From Deltaproteobacteria bacterium (GTDB taxonomy: Bacteria > Bdellovibrionota_B > Oligoflexia > Oligoflexales > CAIYRB01), in contig VGTI01000013.1 of assembly GCA_016874735.1 (NCBI GenBank), positions 1 to 64,000 on the forward strand: a stretch of 64,000 nt of DNA. The letters are read 5' to 3'. Positions 25,907 through 34,199 of the stretch are shown piece after piece; position 1 is the stretch's first letter; each line of letters starts with the position of its first letter. The notes beneath the pieces were generated by a model that ran no database searches, was not told the DNA's origin, and saw only the letters and a list, made by a program, of their open reading frames with translations. The position numbers and the translations under genes were made by a program.

Positions 25907-27868
25907 ATGAGCTCAAAGAACCGGCCGTTCATGATCGAAATATTGCGGAAACATTTATGGTGGCTTGATGTTCTTTATCCTTTGGCACTTGGTTTAGGAC
26001 TTTTTGCAGCTTTAAGTTATGTTGTTTATTCTGGGCCCAGACAATCGCGGCTTTCCCTTAGGCTAGAGAAGCGGTTGATGGAATACAGTTTGGTCAAGTC
26101 CAGTGGACGTCCTGCAGTCAATCCAGATATGGTGCGCATTATCACGCCACTCTGGCGATTAACTGACGAGGAACTTAGCACCGGTGATAAACTCATTGAG
26201 TTTTACGCCGATAGTATTGAGCACCTGAGTGCTGCTAAAATCCCGCTAGTTATCATCCATTGGCAAGCTGAGGTGCGCGGTAGTTACGATAATGTTTTTG
26301 ATAAGTTACAGAGAGTTGTAGCCTCTACCTCTGGCGAAACTAAAATATTCTTTGTCGCCTCGCCCCAGCAAATAGAGCAAATTCCCATCCTGCTACGACA
26401 AGATACGGTATGGCTTAACGATAGTCCTTGTGACGAGGCCAAAGAGATACAGATCGACTGCTCTTATGTGCCGGAATACGAGGGTTGGGTCGTTCAGAGG
26501 ATCTTCGAAAATGCGAATCCAGGGCTAGCGTCCACGGCTATCGGCTCCGGTTGGCTTAGTGATCAACTAGCGAATGGATTCACCGGCTACGTTCTCAATT
26601 TGACTCCGCCCCAGGGTGTCTCGCGGCAGCGATTAAGTAAACTCGGATCCATTAATGCATTGCCCAATAAACTTCGAGTGGCCATAGTTTCTGCGGAAAT
26701 TGAACGCCAACAAGAGGCACTTAAATCTGTTAATTATAGCGGTCTAAAGCAAAATCTCAGCGGTCTCAGGACCGTTTACGATCACGCTAGCAACGGTGTT
26801 GCTGAAACTATGCGCAGCACGCCCGTACAGGTGTTTTGGGCATTGATAGCGCAAATGCTAGTTGATGAAAGCATGGTTCAAATCCCTAAAGCAAAAGCCA
26901 TTATTTCTTGGACGGCAGTATACTGTATCGGTTTAGGAGCAGCCATGTTGTTCGGGCATGTGCTGACTGCAATTCTCGCGTTCTGCCTGTTTGCGTTGTT
27001 GGCGCCAAGTTTAAACGCTCTAACAATCCGGCTGTTTGGGTTTTATTGGCCGCTGTTCGATAGTTTGTATTTTGGAATCTTCGCTCTAATGGCAGCAGGT
27101 TTGGTGCGCCTATCGTGGATTACGATACAAAGATGGCGTCTGGAAGCTCAGATGAACCTTCATGCTCACGTGACGGATCTCAAGTCAAATTTTATTTCGC
27201 TTCTTAGCCACAATTTGAACACACCCGTTGCAAAAATGCAGGGCATGCTCGATGTCCTGAGGAAGACTGTCCAAAATATTCCTAAAGGCTCAACCTTAAA
27301 CGAAGCCGAAGCATTAGCCACTCAGTTAGAGCTAACGATACGTGGTGTTTTGATTGCCGCTGCCTTGGAAGAGGGTGCTTTAAGCGAAGCAGCACGCAGA
27401 CCTGATCATATCGTAGCAGAGCTAGCAGGTACCGCCACGAATACTCTGAGGCGTCTTGGTATTACGCTAATTATTCAACCAATCGTCGCCAAGGATGAGG
27501 CTCTGATTTCACTCCCGTTGTTGTTCGATCTAAGAGCTTTAAACGCTGCCTTGATTGCGTTGGCAGCACTCTTTTATCGGCGTGGTAGCGAGGGCGAAAT
27601 TATGGTCGCCGCAGCTTTGAGTCAGGATGACAGAGGTGTTGTTTTGACATGGGAGTTCCGCTCCCATGAACTGTTTCCGCCAGTGGCCGCGTTAGAGCAG
27701 CTGACGGCCACCAGTCCAAAACAGATCCGTAAAGTTGGAGGCACTGAATTTTTTGCTGAGGTTCTGGCGGTTTTCGTGAGGCTACTTATTGGGTGTTATG
27801 ATGGGACAGTTGAGGTGTTCTCAAAGAACCATGGTGGTTCCATAGAAATTAGTTTGCGTCCTAGGTAA
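25907..27868 (+). CDS. CHASE2 sensor protein B (H box present, ATPase degenerate)
   Basis: This 653-aa protein has the same topology as protein A: N-terminal helix (WWLDVLYPLALGLGLFAALS), a CHASE2-like periplasmic region of about 270 residues, and three membrane helices (residues about 325-405). The cytoplasmic H box is present: DLKSNFISLLSHNLNTPVAK near residues 423-442. The ATP-binding half has lost its N and G boxes. The N-box position reads DLRALNAALIALAALFYRRG, and no GxGxG segment exists. It probably receives phosphate from protein A in a heterodimer (inference). The gene ends 44 bp before a sigma-54-type promoter. Confidence 0.8.
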   Translation: MSSKNRPFMIEILRKHLWWLDVLYPLALGLGLFAALSYVVYSGPRQSRLSLRLEKRLMEYSLVKSSGRPAVNPDMVRIITPLWRLTDEELSTGDKLIEFYADSIEHLSAAKIPLVIIHWQAEVRGSYDNVFDKLQRVVASTSGETKIFFVASPQQIEQIPILLRQDTVWLNDSPCDEAKEIQIDCSYVPEYEGWVVQRIFENANPGLASTAIGSGWLSDQLANGFTGYVLNLTPPQGVSRQRLSKLGSINALPNKLRVAIVSAEIERQQEALKSVNYSGLKQNLSGLRTVYDHASNGVAETMRSTPVQVFWALIAQMLVDESMVQIPKAKAIISWTAVYCIGLGAAMLFGHVLTAILAFCLFALLAPSLNALTIRLFGFYWPLFDSLYFGIFALMAAGLVRLSWITIQRWRLEAQMNLHAHVTDLKSNFISLLSHNLNTPVAKMQGMLDVLRKTVQNIPKGSTLNEAEALATQLELTIRGVLIAAALEEGALSEAARRPDHIVAELAGTATNTLRRLGITLIIQPIVAKDEALISLPLLFDLRALNAALIALAALFYRRGSEGEIMVAAALSQDDRGVVLTWEFRSHELFPPVAALEQLTATSPKQIRKVGGTEFFAEVLAVFVRLLIGCYDGTVEVFSKNHGGSIEISLRPR

Positions 27869-27912
27869 GTAAAATCCGACCTAGAGCTAAAGGCAATCGG
27901 AATGCCGATGAG

Positions 27913-27928
27913 TTGGCATAGATGTTGC
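27913..27928 (+). promoter_or_regulatory. Sigma-54-type promoter
   Basis: TTGGCATAGATGTTGC matches the -24/-12 consensus TTGGCAYRNNNNTTGC, with GG (27915-27916) and GC (27927-27928) exactly ten bases apart. Transcription would start near 27940 and run into the 52-aa peptide gene at 28029. An activator of the NtrC type would be required. None is seen in this window. Confidence 0.65.
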
Positions 27929-28028
27929 GTAATGTTTGGTATCAGCTGCGACTTCCCGCTGCTGTGACTAGCTAACCCACTGAACCTTAAGCTAAAGGAT
28001 CCTGTGGAAGGTGCTAGAGAGGTGACGA

Positions 28029-28187
28029 ATGTATACTGATAAGACAGTAAGCGGTAAACAATTGCGACCAGAGACGCTGAGCCCCAAGGCTAAGGTTGTC
28101 AATAAGCCGGCCCACGCTGAAGTTACTCCGGACGCGAATGAAAATGACGCCGCAGCGGATATGTGTTTAGGGTCTAGAGACGTCTGA
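28029..28187 (+). CDS. 52-aa peptide, candidate substrate of the radical SAM maturase
   Basis: This small gene reads MYTDKTVSGKQLRPETLSPK at its start and ends NENDAAADMCLGSRDV. AGAGAGGTG precedes the ATG at suitable distance, and a sigma-54-type promoter lies 100 bp upstream. It has a single Cys nine residues from... the C-terminal region (position 45 or so), surrounded by Asp/Asn. A basic, leader-like first half and a short acidic Cys-containing end would suit a ribosomally made, post-translationally modified peptide. No signal peptide or membrane segment is present. The link to the maturase rests only on position and shape. It could instead be an unrelated small protein. Confidence 0.5.
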   Translation: MYTDKTVSGKQLRPETLSPKAKVVNKPAHAEVTPDANENDAAADMCLGSRDV

Positions 28188-28195
28188 CAACGTTG

Positions 28196-28911
28196 TTAGT
28201 TGCGGGTGCTTCTCGATACCTTGCGGCCGTTCAAGGCCTGTACTGGACGGGCATTGAAGGGTATTGAATGTGAGAATTGCGCCAACTGCCGGTCCGACAG
28301 CGGCAGAGGGTCGGTCATCACGTACCAATGGACGCCCTCGGTACACGGAGGGTGTGTAAGGGATCCCTCGTACTGATAGTATTTGCGCCGCTGCGGTAGG
28401 AGTTTCGTCGGATCAAGTGCAATTGGTTCCGAGGCATCATCCCCTGGCGCTGGGATACTCGACCAGATGTTCGTTAGAAAGGGATTTGTTGCTTCTCGCT
28501 CCATAAAAACTGCTAAGATCAGGATCTGGCCCTCCAGACTTTTATGAGTTAGCTGTATTTCCATATCGTATGGAGCTCCTACGATCTTGTGCTCGCTAGG
28601 TGCGTGGAAAACAATGGTGTCGAGATCGTAACGATCGCCGTCCACTTCTATGTAGTTGCCACTTTGAGTTCTCAATACAAGCTGGCCAGCATAGTTGGTG
28701 ACGATATTGTCACTGTCCCTGTAGTGAAAGCGGATTGGCAGGAGTTTTGAATTTGCTACCGGTCCATCGATATCAATCGGAGACTGACGGCGGCCGCGCG
28801 AGCAATTTTCGAACCGGCTACTTAGAGATCCCCAGCCGGTAGGTCCGGTACTACCTTGGTAGTTCCAGCGCGGGTCTGCTGTTTCATCGATGTGTGCCGT
28901 GTTTTTTTTTT
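28196..28911 (-). pseudogene. Alpha-carbonic-anhydrase-like domain, out of frame with its N-terminus and lacking two zinc ligands
   Basis: This frame encodes WNYQGSTGPTGWGSLSSRFE, RRQSPIDIDG, FHAPSEHKIVGAPYDMEIQL, SLTHPPCTEGVHWYVM and NARPVQALNGRKV, an almost complete alpha-carbonic anhydrase domain. It has no start codon of its own before an in-frame stop near 28911. It continues the His-rich gene at 28884-29423 if one base is lost from, or two are added to, the run of ten A (coding strand, 28902-28911). The zinc ligands are altered. The first His of QFHFH is Val (IVFH), the second is kept, and the His of the third site is Gln (MEIQL). Catalysis is therefore unlikely even if expressed. A binding role is possible. 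Confidence 0.7.
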
Positions 28912-29423
28912 AACTCGGGCTTGCTTGCCTTTGGCGGAGAGTGCTTCGTTCCATGATCCCCGTGTCCGCCATGATCACTATGCACTGCTTTGGTAGCCTC
29001 GTGTTCTACGGGTTTCTCATGATGCGAATCGTCATGGGTTTCGTGATCTTTGTGAGGCTCGTGCGTGTCTGCCGTATGCGGTTCATGACCGTGATCCGGG
29101 TCTTGGTGTGCATCGTGATGCGCGGCGCTATCATGCTTGTCTTCGTGCGAAGATTTGTCATGGTCCGCAGATTCTCCATGGCCCGTATCCTCATGGTGAG
29201 CACTTTCACCATGCTCGTCAGTGGTGGCGTGGTGCCCTTTTCCGTGATCGGAGTCACCATGGGAACTGCCGTGAGGCGTATCAGCAATTTCTTCATCGTC
29301 ATGGCCGTGTGCAGAGCCACCAGCAACTTTCACAACCCCGTATCCGACTCCGTAGGTGGCACCAGCAGCTGCACAAGCTATGATCCAGGCTAAAATTTGA
29401 TCCATACCTTTCTTCATTGCCAT
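28884..29423 (-). CDS. Exported His-rich protein, N-terminal part of the carbonic-anhydrase-like gene
   Basis: The start at 29423 has AGGAGG upstream. Residues 8-35 form a signal or anchor helix (QILAWIIACAAAGATYGVGY). Residues 36-165 hold more than 30 His among Asp, Glu, Ser and Gly (DHGHEPHTADTHEPHKDHET), a likely low-specificity zinc, nickel or copper binding stretch. The frame ends soon after a run of Lys encoded by ten A and stops at 28884, inside the carbonic-anhydrase-like frame. With a one-base change the joint protein would be about 408 residues: export signal, His-rich linker, anhydrase fold. Confidence 0.7.
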   Translation of the reverse strand: MAMKKGMDQILAWIIACAAAGATYGVGYGVVKVAGGSAHGHDDEEIADTPHGSSHGDSDHGKGHHATTDEHGESAHHEDTGHGESADHDKSSHEDKHDSAAHHDAHQDPDHGHEPHTADTHEPHKDHETHDDSHHEKPVEHEATKAVHSDHGGHGDHGTKHSPPKASKPELKKKHGTHR

Positions 29424-29458
29424 TGCGCGGTGCCTCCTAGCCGTATTCCTCAGTATAT

Positions 29459-29616
29459 ACTGATCTACTTAATTGGTGTTACTCAATCCTATCTGATTAA
29501 GTCTAAAGCGGAATTCGGGTTGGGGGCCAGTTCGCTTCAGAACATCGGTCTGGAATTGACAAATAACCAATCTCGCTTACAAAATATGGTGATATGCACC
29601 ACTTAAGTAGAGCGCT
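29459..29616. mobile_element. Short inverted-repeat element, copy 1
   Basis: The left end ACTGATCTACTTAATTGGT (29459-29477) faces the right end ACCACTTAAGTAGA (29598-29611), whose outermost bases are decayed. The element is about 155 bp long with no coding capacity. It lies between the His-rich gene and the SDR gene, and shares its ends with copies at 31423, 34185 and (partly) 56088. Confidence 0.6.
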
Positions 29617-29628
29617 TTAGGAACCCCA

Positions 29629-30423
29629 ATGAGCAAATTTGTTGGCAAGAGGATTTGGATCACCGGAGCATCGTCAGGAATCGGTGAGGCGTTGGCCCTC
29701 AGGTTAGACGAACTAGGCGCCAGTTTAATTCTGTCGTCTAGGGACAGCGAGAAGCTCAATGGGGTACTGAACTCGTGCAAGAATCCGGAGCGTCACAAAA
29801 TCCTTTTACTTGATTTAGAGAAATATCCAGAACTTCCGAAAATCGCAGAGGACGCTTGGCGAAATTATGGGCCTATTGATATTTTGGTAAACAATGCGGG
29901 AATATCACAACGTTATCTGGTGTGTGATGGGAACATAGATCTCGATGCCAAAATCATGAATGTAAATTTTTTCGGCACGATTGCTTTGACGAGACCTATC
30001 TTGCGAAAAATGTTGGAAGTAAACTCAGGCCAAGTGGCTGTTGTTTCAAGCGTCCTAGGTTTGTTCGGTATTCAATCTCGAAGTGCATACAGTGCCAGTA
30101 AACACGCACTGCGTGGATATTTCGAAAGTCTTAGGAACGAAATTGCAAAATCACCCGTGAAAATAACGATGATATATCCTGGGTACGTCAAGACAAATGT
30201 TTCTCGAAACGCTTTAACAGCAGATGGAGGTAGTTACGGCGTTGTTGACAAACAGCACAATAATGCGATGTCCGCGATGCAGTGCGCGGAAGAAATTATT
30301 ATAGCACTTGGGCAGAAAAAGCCGGACGTCGTTTTCGGTGGTCGGCTGGAGATGCTCAGCGTTGCAGTAGCTAAATACATGCCGAGAATTTTCAGGACTT
30401 TGTCAACACGGATTAATGTTTAG
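29629..30423 (+). CDS. Short-chain dehydrogenase/reductase (SDR)
   Basis: This 264-aa classical SDR has the nucleotide-binding motif WITGASSGIGEALALRL at residues 10-26, DILVNNAGISQRY, the catalytic Ser in VVSSVLGLFG and Tyr/Lys in SAYSASKHALRGYF, then YPGYVKTNVS. The closest pattern is the DHRS7-like group, acting on ketone or alcohol groups of lipids or steroids with NAD(P). Base composition is more AT-rich than in flanking genes. The gene is enclosed, together with a transposase, between two short inverted-repeat elements, suggesting acquisition by transfer. Its last 21 bases overlap the end of the convergent transposase gene. Confidence 0.85.
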   Translation: MSKFVGKRIWITGASSGIGEALALRLDELGASLILSSRDSEKLNGVLNSCKNPERHKILLLDLEKYPELPKIAEDAWRNYGPIDILVNNAGISQRYLVCDGNIDLDAKIMNVNFFGTIALTRPILRKMLEVNSGQVAVVSSVLGLFGIQSRSAYSASKHALRGYFESLRNEIAKSPVKITMIYPGYVKTNVSRNALTADGGSYGVVDKQHNNAMSAMQCAEEIIIALGQKKPDVVFGGRLEMLSVAVAKYMPRIFRTLSTRINV

Positions 30424-31344
30424 GTCAGCACTGCGCAAGCGAGAAACGTTGGGCATGGAGCATGATTTTTTGATGCTCATCAACTGTTTATTGTGCCACC
30501 ATGCATACAACGAAACTAAGTCTGCGAGTCTCTCTTTTCGTTTTGTGGTAGTCCACGTACGACGAGCTAAACGCTTAATCCGATCTCTGAACATGGCGCA
30601 GGTGTGGTTGAGCGCAAAAATAGGATCGTGACGCCCTCGCTTAAGTTCTCCTTGCCCGATTGATCTGCTTCTTCGCCCTTTGAATACTTTATGGCTCACA
30701 TTGTCACCGAAAACCAGTTTGACGCAGCGCGGATATCTTGAGCATTTGTCGGATTTCAGCACTTGGACATGGGGGCAAAGACGCCTGACTTCACTGAGTA
30801 CGCGAATCATACACTCTTTTCGTTGATCTGGACGGTAGCCGTATTTTTTTCGGGAAATTTTCGACAATTTTCCTGGACATGGCATGACAGCAACACTTGC
30901 CGCAATAATTAGTCGGGATCTTTCATCTACAGCGACAGCAATGGAAAGCGGCTTGCACTTACTGTGTTCAAAAGTTTCCATTTCGTCGAACTGCACTGTT
31001 GAAATTGGCGTTGATGCCTTATTGATCTCGGTGCTCGAAGTTGCTGCGGTCTCGCTCTGCGCTTGCCTACCGAGTCTGACCATTTTTCGTGCTACGGTTA
31101 TCGGGGAGCATTTCAGATGTCTGGCAATTCCTCGTTGAGAAACTCCCTCCATCAAGAGGCGCAGTACGCTTTGTGTGAGGTGAGGCTTGCGCTCACGATA
31201 AGTGAGCGTGGATGTCTGGTTTGAGAATTTCGAGCCGCAGACGCGACACAAGTATCTTTGGATAACTTTAATGCGACCGGTTTTTCTTTGGTAAAGACCG
31301 CAGCGCACCACCGATCGCGTATTGTCCCCACACTTTGGACACAT
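30403..31344 (-). CDS. IS1-like DDE transposase
   Basis: Start chosen at MCPKCGDNTRSVVRCG (31344), because GAGGAG precedes it. A longer frame to 31416 lacks this. The 313-aa protein has an InsA-like zinc ribbon (CPKCG ... RYLCRVCGSKF), a helix-turn-helix (GVSQRGIARHLKCSPITVAR), then catalytic-core segments VQFDEMETFEH, VLKSDKCSRYP and FRDRIKRLARRTWTTTKRKE, resembling IS1 InsB but fused in one frame. It lies immediately inside the inverted-repeat element at 31423-31570, whose ends it may recognise. IS boundaries of its own were not found. Confidence 0.7.
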   Translation of the reverse strand: MCPKCGDNTRSVVRCGLYQRKTGRIKVIQRYLCRVCGSKFSNQTSTLTYRERKPHLTQSVLRLLMEGVSQRGIARHLKCSPITVARKMVRLGRQAQSETAATSSTEINKASTPISTVQFDEMETFEHSKCKPLSIAVAVDERSRLIIAASVAVMPCPGKLSKISRKKYGYRPDQRKECMIRVLSEVRRLCPHVQVLKSDKCSRYPRCVKLVFGDNVSHKVFKGRRSRSIGQGELKRGRHDPIFALNHTCAMFRDRIKRLARRTWTTTKRKERLADLVSLYAWWHNKQLMSIKKSCSMPNVSRLRSADLNINPC

Positions 31345-31422
31345 AGTGGCTCCTCGTAACAGGAGCTGTAAAACTGCCACATCAAAAGAGTCATGTGAAA
31401 AGACATCAATGGACATCCACTA

Positions 31423-31570
31423 ACTGATCCACTTAGTTGGTCATATAGGCACAAAAGATACCAAGAATTCTGGCAAAAAAAGCGCCTAATACGAGCAATT
31501 CACTCGGATCAGGCTAGGGTGCTCAACTCAAAACCTTAAATGATGATTTTCACCACTTAAGTAGATCAGT
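31423..31570. mobile_element. Short inverted-repeat element, copy 2
   Basis: The left end ACTGATCCACTTAGTTGGT (31423-31441) and right end ACCACTTAAGTAGATCAGT (31552-31570) form terminal inverted repeats of a 148-bp element without a gene. It sits between the transposase gene and the stop codon of the leucine dehydrogenase gene (31573-31575). Together with copy 1 it brackets 29459-31570, a possible composite unit. No target duplication could be identified. Confidence 0.7.
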
Positions 31571-31572
31571 AT

Positions 31573-32667
31573 TTAGCGGGCGAGCCACAACTGATTGTTG
31601 TAGTTATGGTGGAGACTAACCGCAGCTCTCATGGACTGAATGCGGCGTTCGGCGACGACATCGGATGCCTTGTGCGTTGGCAGGCCTTGTCGCTCGGATT
31701 CTGCAAATACCTCAAGTAGCGTATTGTATATATTACCTGCCTGACGCTTGGCGGCATCCGCATTGTAACCCTTTAGCTCATGAAATACGTTTATCACGCC
31801 TCCAGCGTTAATAACGTAGTCGGGAGCATAAAGAATACCTTTCTCCCTCAACTGCTGGCCGTGGCGTGATTCATTGGCAAGCTGATTGTTGGCGCCACCC
31901 GCAACTATCGGAGCTTTAATTTCTGGTATTGTCCTGTCGTTGAGCACTGCTCCAAGGGCACAAGGGGCAAATACATCTACGTCGGCTGTATGAATAGCCT
32001 TCACGTCGGAAACTTTGGCACCGTAACGTTCCGCCATGCTCCGAACGCGCGCTTCGTCTATATCAGCCACAACAAGTTGAGCTCCGGCCGCGTGCAAATA
32101 GCCACAGAGATAGCGACCCACGGCTCCGGCCCCCTGAACAGCCACTCTGAGACCGTGCAAATTGTCTCTACGTAGTTTGTGCTCCACGCAGGCCCGAATT
32201 CCGTGGAATACGCCTAACGCAGTGACCGGTGACGGATCACCCGATCCATCACGGTTGGCAAGCCCGCTAACGTAGCGGGTCTCCATAGCAACATAATCCA
32301 TATCCTGAGTATTAATATTCACGTCTTCAGCTGTGATATACCGGCCGCCCAAATTGTTTATGAATCTTCCAAAGGTACGGAAAAGGGCTTCTGATTTGAC
32401 CGTCTTGGGGTCACCTATGATCACAGCTTTACCGCCGCCCAGGTTAAGTCCCGCGACAGCGTTTTTGTATGTCATTCCCCGAGACAAACGTAAAACGTCC
32501 GTCAGCGCTTCTTCGTCAGATTCGTAGTTCCAAAGACGACACCCGCCCAACGCTGGTCCAAGCGTGGTATCATGGATGGCGATAATGGCGCGAAGACCCG
32601 TCGCCTTGTCCTGCACGAACACGACCTGCTCGTGGCCCATGTCGCCTACTTGGTCAAACATTCCCAT
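31573..32667 (-). CDS. Leucine dehydrogenase (Glu/Leu/Phe/Val dehydrogenase family)
   Basis: This 364-aa protein oxidatively deaminates branched-chain amino acids with NAD. Substrate-domain motifs are LGPALGGCRLWNYESDEEAL and MTYKNAVAGLNLGGGKAVII, containing the catalytic Lys region, then TAEDVNINTQDMDYV. The Rossmann domain has VAVQGAGAVGRYLCGYLHAA and ADIDEARV. Length and motifs are those of leucine dehydrogenase rather than the longer glutamate enzyme. The stop codon lies two bases from a short inverted-repeat element. ilvE at the end of this window is a functional relative. Confidence 0.9.
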   Translation of the reverse strand: MGMFDQVGDMGHEQVVFVQDKATGLRAIIAIHDTTLGPALGGCRLWNYESDEEALTDVLRLSRGMTYKNAVAGLNLGGGKAVIIGDPKTVKSEALFRTFGRFINNLGGRYITAEDVNINTQDMDYVAMETRYVSGLANRDGSGDPSPVTALGVFHGIRACVEHKLRRDNLHGLRVAVQGAGAVGRYLCGYLHAAGAQLVVADIDEARVRSMAERYGAKVSDVKAIHTADVDVFAPCALGAVLNDRTIPEIKAPIVAGGANNQLANESRHGQQLREKGILYAPDYVINAGGVINVFHELKGYNADAAKRQAGNIYNTLLEVFAESERQGLPTHKASDVVAERRIQSMRAAVSLHHNYNNQLWLAR

Positions 32668-32771
32668 CGCTAATCCTTCCTGCTTAAAGAATTGCTACAA
32701 TAGTTGGAACTCTTGGCTCTGTTGGATACCTGTCCAACGTTCACTATGCAACGCCCAGTTTCGAGGTCCAC

Positions 32772-34199
32772 ATGGTGCGGATAACCTTGAGTATTTGCCA
32801 CACAATATCCAACATTCAGCGCGAATACAAGAAAGCCTGTACGTTTGGGTGCATCTTGGCTGGCTGGCTAATTCTCAGCTTGGCGGCGCCATTTGGTCTC
32901 GCCGCTTCATTGCCGGTATCCATTGCTTGGGATGTACCTCTGGAGAATGGCGAGACCTACGACCTCGAAATCGCTGACTCGCCGGGTTTTGCAATGATCC
33001 AGTTGCGAACCATTGTGCGTAGCAGTGGTTTTTCTTGGGCTGCGCCTCGCGAGGGCGTTTACCACTGGCGACTCATGCGTCGTGGAGTTCAGTCGAGTGT
33101 TTCCGATCGCGTGGAAGTCAGCGCTTTGGCTTCTGGTTCCTTCGCTGTCATAGATCCAGGACTAGAACGGGTTAAGCCCGCAAAAATTAGTTGGGATCCC
33201 GTGAGGGGATCCGATCGGTACAAAGTTTACCTGCAAGAGAATGCTTTGACGCCGCGCATCATGACTCTTGATTCGGCTTCAATGGTCATTCCTACGTCCA
33301 AGAACGTCATAGTGTTGGAGGTCGTACCCTTCTTTAAGGAGGTGCGGACGACAAGAAACTACCAACTGACTCCTAGTTTGACCCTTGATTCGGGCTTACC
33401 GCCACTGCCCACCCCTCCATCGCCCTTGCCCGCGCCCGTAGTCTCAGCCCCACCTACACGACTGCTGACGACTTACGAGCCGCAGGAGACCGCATTAAGC
33501 CGGCGACTTTTGACGACTGTTTCTGGAATAGTTGTACGTGAAGATCTGAAGTTTCAGAAACTTGCGATGACAGTAGATTCCTCGGTTCAACAATTTGGGG
33601 GTGGGGCTAGCTTTTGGGTCAACCCCAACCGAGGGCTGATTTTGAGTGGCGCTCTTCGGTATCATGAGCATCAGAACAGCCGCGACGTGAGAATCTCCGC
33701 TAACCTCGGGACGGAGAGTCAGCGAATTGACCAGTCAAGGTTCGTGGGTGATCTAAGTATCGGTTATAATTTGTTGGATTTTTTGGGCATTGAACGTGTG
33801 ATTCTCGCGTTTTCGGGTACCGGAGCGGTTACGCAACTTCCGTACGTGGAAAAAACATTCGTTGCCAGTCCCGACTCGCAAATTACCTTGTTCAAGGACC
33901 GTTACGGCCTCGTTGGTGCGGGCGTTTCGGCAGGATACATTGGCACAGATCTCTCGTTCATGTTTGAGACTGGCGGTACCGTGGAAAACGCTCACGATGG
34001 GCGCTACAACTTCGCTCGAGCTCAGCTTGAGGCTTACCCTTCCCCAGGTTGGGCCTTGGTCTTGGCTGTCTTTGGGCAGATGCAACAAGGGGGCGTTTGC
34101 TCAGCTGACCCAGCCCAATGTCTATTTTACGGCCGAAGCACCACGGAGAGCTTAGAACGTGGTGTCGCATTGGGGGTCGCGAAAACTGATCTACACTAA
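32772..34199 (+). CDS. Secreted protein with FnIII-like N-domains and outer-membrane-type C-domain
   Basis: This 475-aa protein has a start at 32772 preceded by GAGG and a signal segment (FGCILAGWLILSLAAPFGLAA). Two short beta-sandwich modules follow (SIAWDVPLENGETYDLEIAD; PAKISWDPVRGSDRYKVYLQ). Next is a Pro-rich linker (LPPLPTPPSPLPAPVV) and a C-terminal region of about 230 residues with alternating strands, such as GGGASFWVNPNRGLILSGAL, that look like a beta-barrel. Similar layouts occur in FecR-like envelope proteins. The final residues and the stop codon are encoded by the end of an inverted-repeat element (34185 onward), so the original C-terminus may have been replaced. Confidence 0.55.
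   Translation: MVRITLSICHTISNIQREYKKACTFGCILAGWLILSLAAPFGLAASLPVSIAWDVPLENGETYDLEIADSPGFAMIQLRTIVRSSGFSWAAPREGVYHWRLMRRGVQSSVSDRVEVSALASGSFAVIDPGLERVKPAKISWDPVRGSDRYKVYLQENALTPRIMTLDSASMVIPTSKNVIVLEVVPFFKEVRTTRNYQLTPSLTLDSGLPPLPTPPSPLPAPVVSAPPTRLLTTYEPQETALSRRLLTTVSGIVVREDLKFQKLAMTVDSSVQQFGGGASFWVNPNRGLILSGALRYHEHQNSRDVRISANLGTESQRIDQSRFVGDLSIGYNLLDFLGIERVILAFSGTGAVTQLPYVEKTFVASPDSQITLFKDRYGLVGAGVSAGYIGTDLSFMFETGGTVENAHDGRYNFARAQLEAYPSPGWALVLAVFGQMQQGGVCSADPAQCLFYGRSTTESLERGVALGVAKTDLH

Noticed and set aside
29459-31570. Integron attC-like cassette array, because short inverted repeats sit near gene 3' ends
   Set aside because: The repeats lack the GTTRRRY/RYYYAAC core of attC sites, and no integrase is present.
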